Positions 23,855 to 24,695 of a DNA stretch of 24,695 nucleotides are shown here, piece after piece. The translations under genes were made by a program, and so were the position numbers. Numbering within the stretch: the stretch's first letter is position 1; each line of letters opens with the position of its first letter. The DNA lies in the NCBI GenBank assembly GCA_945983015.1, contig CAMFSN010000011.1, forward strand, positions 1 to 24,695, read 5' to 3'. This stretch comes from an uncultured Bacteroidales bacterium. Lineage in GTDB: Bacteria; Bacteroidota; Bacteroidia; Bacteroidales; UBA932. The notes beneath the pieces were generated by a model, which saw nothing but the letters and a program-made list of their open reading frames with translations, made no database searches and was not told the DNA's origin.

Positions 23855-24097
23855 TTATGGGATAATTTCAACTGAGTAATTTTCCTCGTGAGTCAAATAA
23901 TTGATGCCGGATGCTTCATTATAGTGGTTTGCCGTATATCCTGAGATGTCATAGAAAGCAGAACCAGCCGGTACATTTACATATGAGCATAGTGTTGTCT
24001 TTTGTTGCAGGATAAAGATAGGGTTTTTCTTTCGGAATGTCGCTATAACCCGTGGAAATCTATTAAAATTTGACACATTTCCACGGGTTATAGGCAC
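23855..24097 (-). pseudogene. Short ORF of 80 residues, possibly a gene remnant
   Basis: The only start codon before the frame's upstream stop that gives this length is a GTG at 24097, and the first ~18 codons are read through the 17-bp inverted repeat, so the N-terminus (MPITRGNVSNFNRF) is probably not authentic. The C-terminal half (YVNVPAGSAFYDISGYTANH and onward) looks more protein-like and ends 5 nt before the lipoprotein ATG, as a co-transcribed partner would. I do not recognise a family. A truncated gene whose 5' part was lost at the inverted repeat, or no gene at all, are both possible. A TATCTTTA resembling a -7 element lies at 24013-24020 on this strand. Confidence 0.35.
24043..24093. 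repeat. Perfect 17-bp inverted repeat with 17-nt spacer
   Basis: CTATAACCCGTGGAAAT (24043-24059) and its exact reverse complement (24077-24093) flank a 17-nt A+T-rich spacer. It lies just past the short ORF that follows the AbiEii-like gene. It could be a transcription terminator stem, though no T-run follows on either strand, or a recombination or protein-binding site. Confidence 0.9.
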
Positions 24098-24099
24098 GT

Positions 24100-24159
24100 T
24101 TAGTCGAAGTAGTCGTACTTGTCCGTGAGCTTCTGGACCACGTCCAGTTGGTCAGACAT
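24100..24159 (-). CDS. Possible 19-residue ORF after the AbiEii-like gene
   Basis: ATG at 24159 to TAA at 24100 encodes MSDQLDVVQKLTDKYDYFD, starting 24 nt after the AbiEii-like stop. An AGG lies 7 nt before the ATG, and the codon use (GTC, CTC, ACG, GAC, TTC) matches the neighbouring toxin gene and not the A+T-rich DNA to the left. The composition reads like the start of a real protein. It may be a tiny gene or the 5' stub of a larger gene cut near the inverted repeat. Confidence 0.3.
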   Translation of the reverse strand: MSDQLDVVQKLTDKYDYFD

Positions 24160-24183
24160 ATATACCTATAAGAAAATGAAAAG

Positions 24184-24695
24184 TTATTGTTCCAAGAGTT
24201 TCGTGACAATCTCGTCGCGGACCTGCTCCCAGGCGGGTTGCGGTTCGAAGGTGAGGCTGGGGCGGAGGAGACCGGCGGTGTCGCCCAGGAATTCTGGATT
24301 CTGCATCTTCTCGTCCATATTCAGCACGAATTCCTTGTAGGTGGGGGCGTGGCTGGCCACGAAGCGAAGGTAGCGGTCGTAGGCCGTCATTACACGGTCA
24401 AGATCCAGTTTGCCGGTGATGAGTGCGGTGTAAACATCAAAGAGGTCACGGCCTTTGAGACGCTGATAGAGTGCGCGGACTTTCGTCCCGACCAGTTCGT
24501 CCAACTCGTATGTGAGCACTTCGCATTGGCCGCTGAACCAATCGTTTTCGACGGAGAAGGGTACACGTCTCATAGGAAAGACACTGAAATGCTCCTTGCA
24601 GTTGATTTCCACTTTCAAGTGGATCTCGCCGGCTCCCACGTCGGTCGGCTGTACGCGGAAGACGAGGGTATTGTTGTGTTTCTTCTGCTTGACGA
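24184..24695 (-). CDS. AbiEii/AbiGii-type nucleotidyltransferase toxin, 5' part outside the window
   Basis: The frame is open to the right edge, so about 170 C-terminal residues are visible (KKHNNTLVFRVQP is the first clear segment). GEIHLKVEIN followed by CKEHFSVFPM and then TYELDELVGTKVRALYQR and KGRDLFDVYTAL match the nucleotidyl transferase AbiEii family, including the conserved Lys of the TKxRALYQR motif and Asp in GRDLFD. The N-terminal Gly-Ser/Asp nucleotidyltransferase motif should lie outside. In AbiE systems this toxin is the second gene after the antitoxin AbiEi, and together they give abortive phage defence or plasmid stabilisation. The partner, if present, would be further right. 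An orphan AbiEii-like protein is also possible. Confidence 0.82.
   Translation of the reverse strand, partial: VKQKKHNNTLVFRVQPTDVGAGEIHLKVEINCKEHFSVFPMRRVPFSVENDWFSGQCEVLTYELDELVGTKVRALYQRLKGRDLFDVYTALITGKLDLDRVMTAYDRYLRFVASHAPTYKEFVLNMDEKMQNPEFLGDTAGLLRPSLTFEPQPAWEQVRDEIVTKLLEQ

Overview
The window looks like a chromosomal segment from a member of the Bacteroidales (phylum Bacteroidota). The evidence is a complete division and cell-wall (dcw) cluster without murF or ddl, TAnnTTTG-type promoter elements, a DUF4143 AAA ATPase, a PEGA-repeat protein with a C-terminal domain of the FISUMP ('Fibrobacter succinogenes major paralogous') kind, and a DUF4377-like lipoprotein. The identification rests on gene content only.

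Left part (1-4372, + strand): the 3' end of an HD-domain phosphohydrolase gene; a short intergenic region with three good copies and one decayed copy of a 20-bp repeat, ending in a promoter; a DUF4143-type AAA ATPase; and a secreted 764-residue PEGA-repeat protein. The last ~65 residues of that protein look like a hypervariable lectin-fold tail.

Centre (4420-21338, - strand): 15 genes in one tightly packed block, read right to left: rsmH, ftsL, ftsI, murE, mraY, murD, ftsW, murG, murC, ftsQ, ftsA, ftsZ, gltX, rpiB, truB. With truB starting at a TTG at 5214, twelve of the fourteen junctions overlap and the other two are gaps of 1 and 2 nt, so translational coupling is likely throughout. The block covers cytoplasmic and lipid-linked peptidoglycan precursor synthesis (MurC, D, E, MraY, MurG), septal synthesis (FtsW, FtsI), the divisome (FtsL, FtsQ, FtsA, FtsZ) and 16S rRNA methylation (RsmH). 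A glutamyl-tRNA synthetase, a pentose-phosphate isomerase and a tRNA pseudouridine synthase are appended. A promoter-like element lies five bases before the rsmH start codon. mraZ, the usual first gene of such clusters, is not in the window.

Right part (21339-24695): a 322-bp non-coding stretch with a 51-bp tandem repeat in which each unit can form a hairpin; a complete IS3-family element (21664-23151) with terminal inverted repeats, a probable 3-bp target duplication and a -1 frameshift site, inserted in the loop of an older palindrome; a 278-bp non-coding stretch with alternative hairpins; a DUF4377-like lipoprotein; a short ORF of doubtful status; a perfect 17-bp inverted repeat; and the 3' part of an AbiEii-type nucleotidyltransferase toxin gene that runs off the window. 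This side looks like accessory DNA next to a conserved housekeeping block.

I saw no tRNA, rRNA, CRISPR array, reverse transcriptase or integrase gene.
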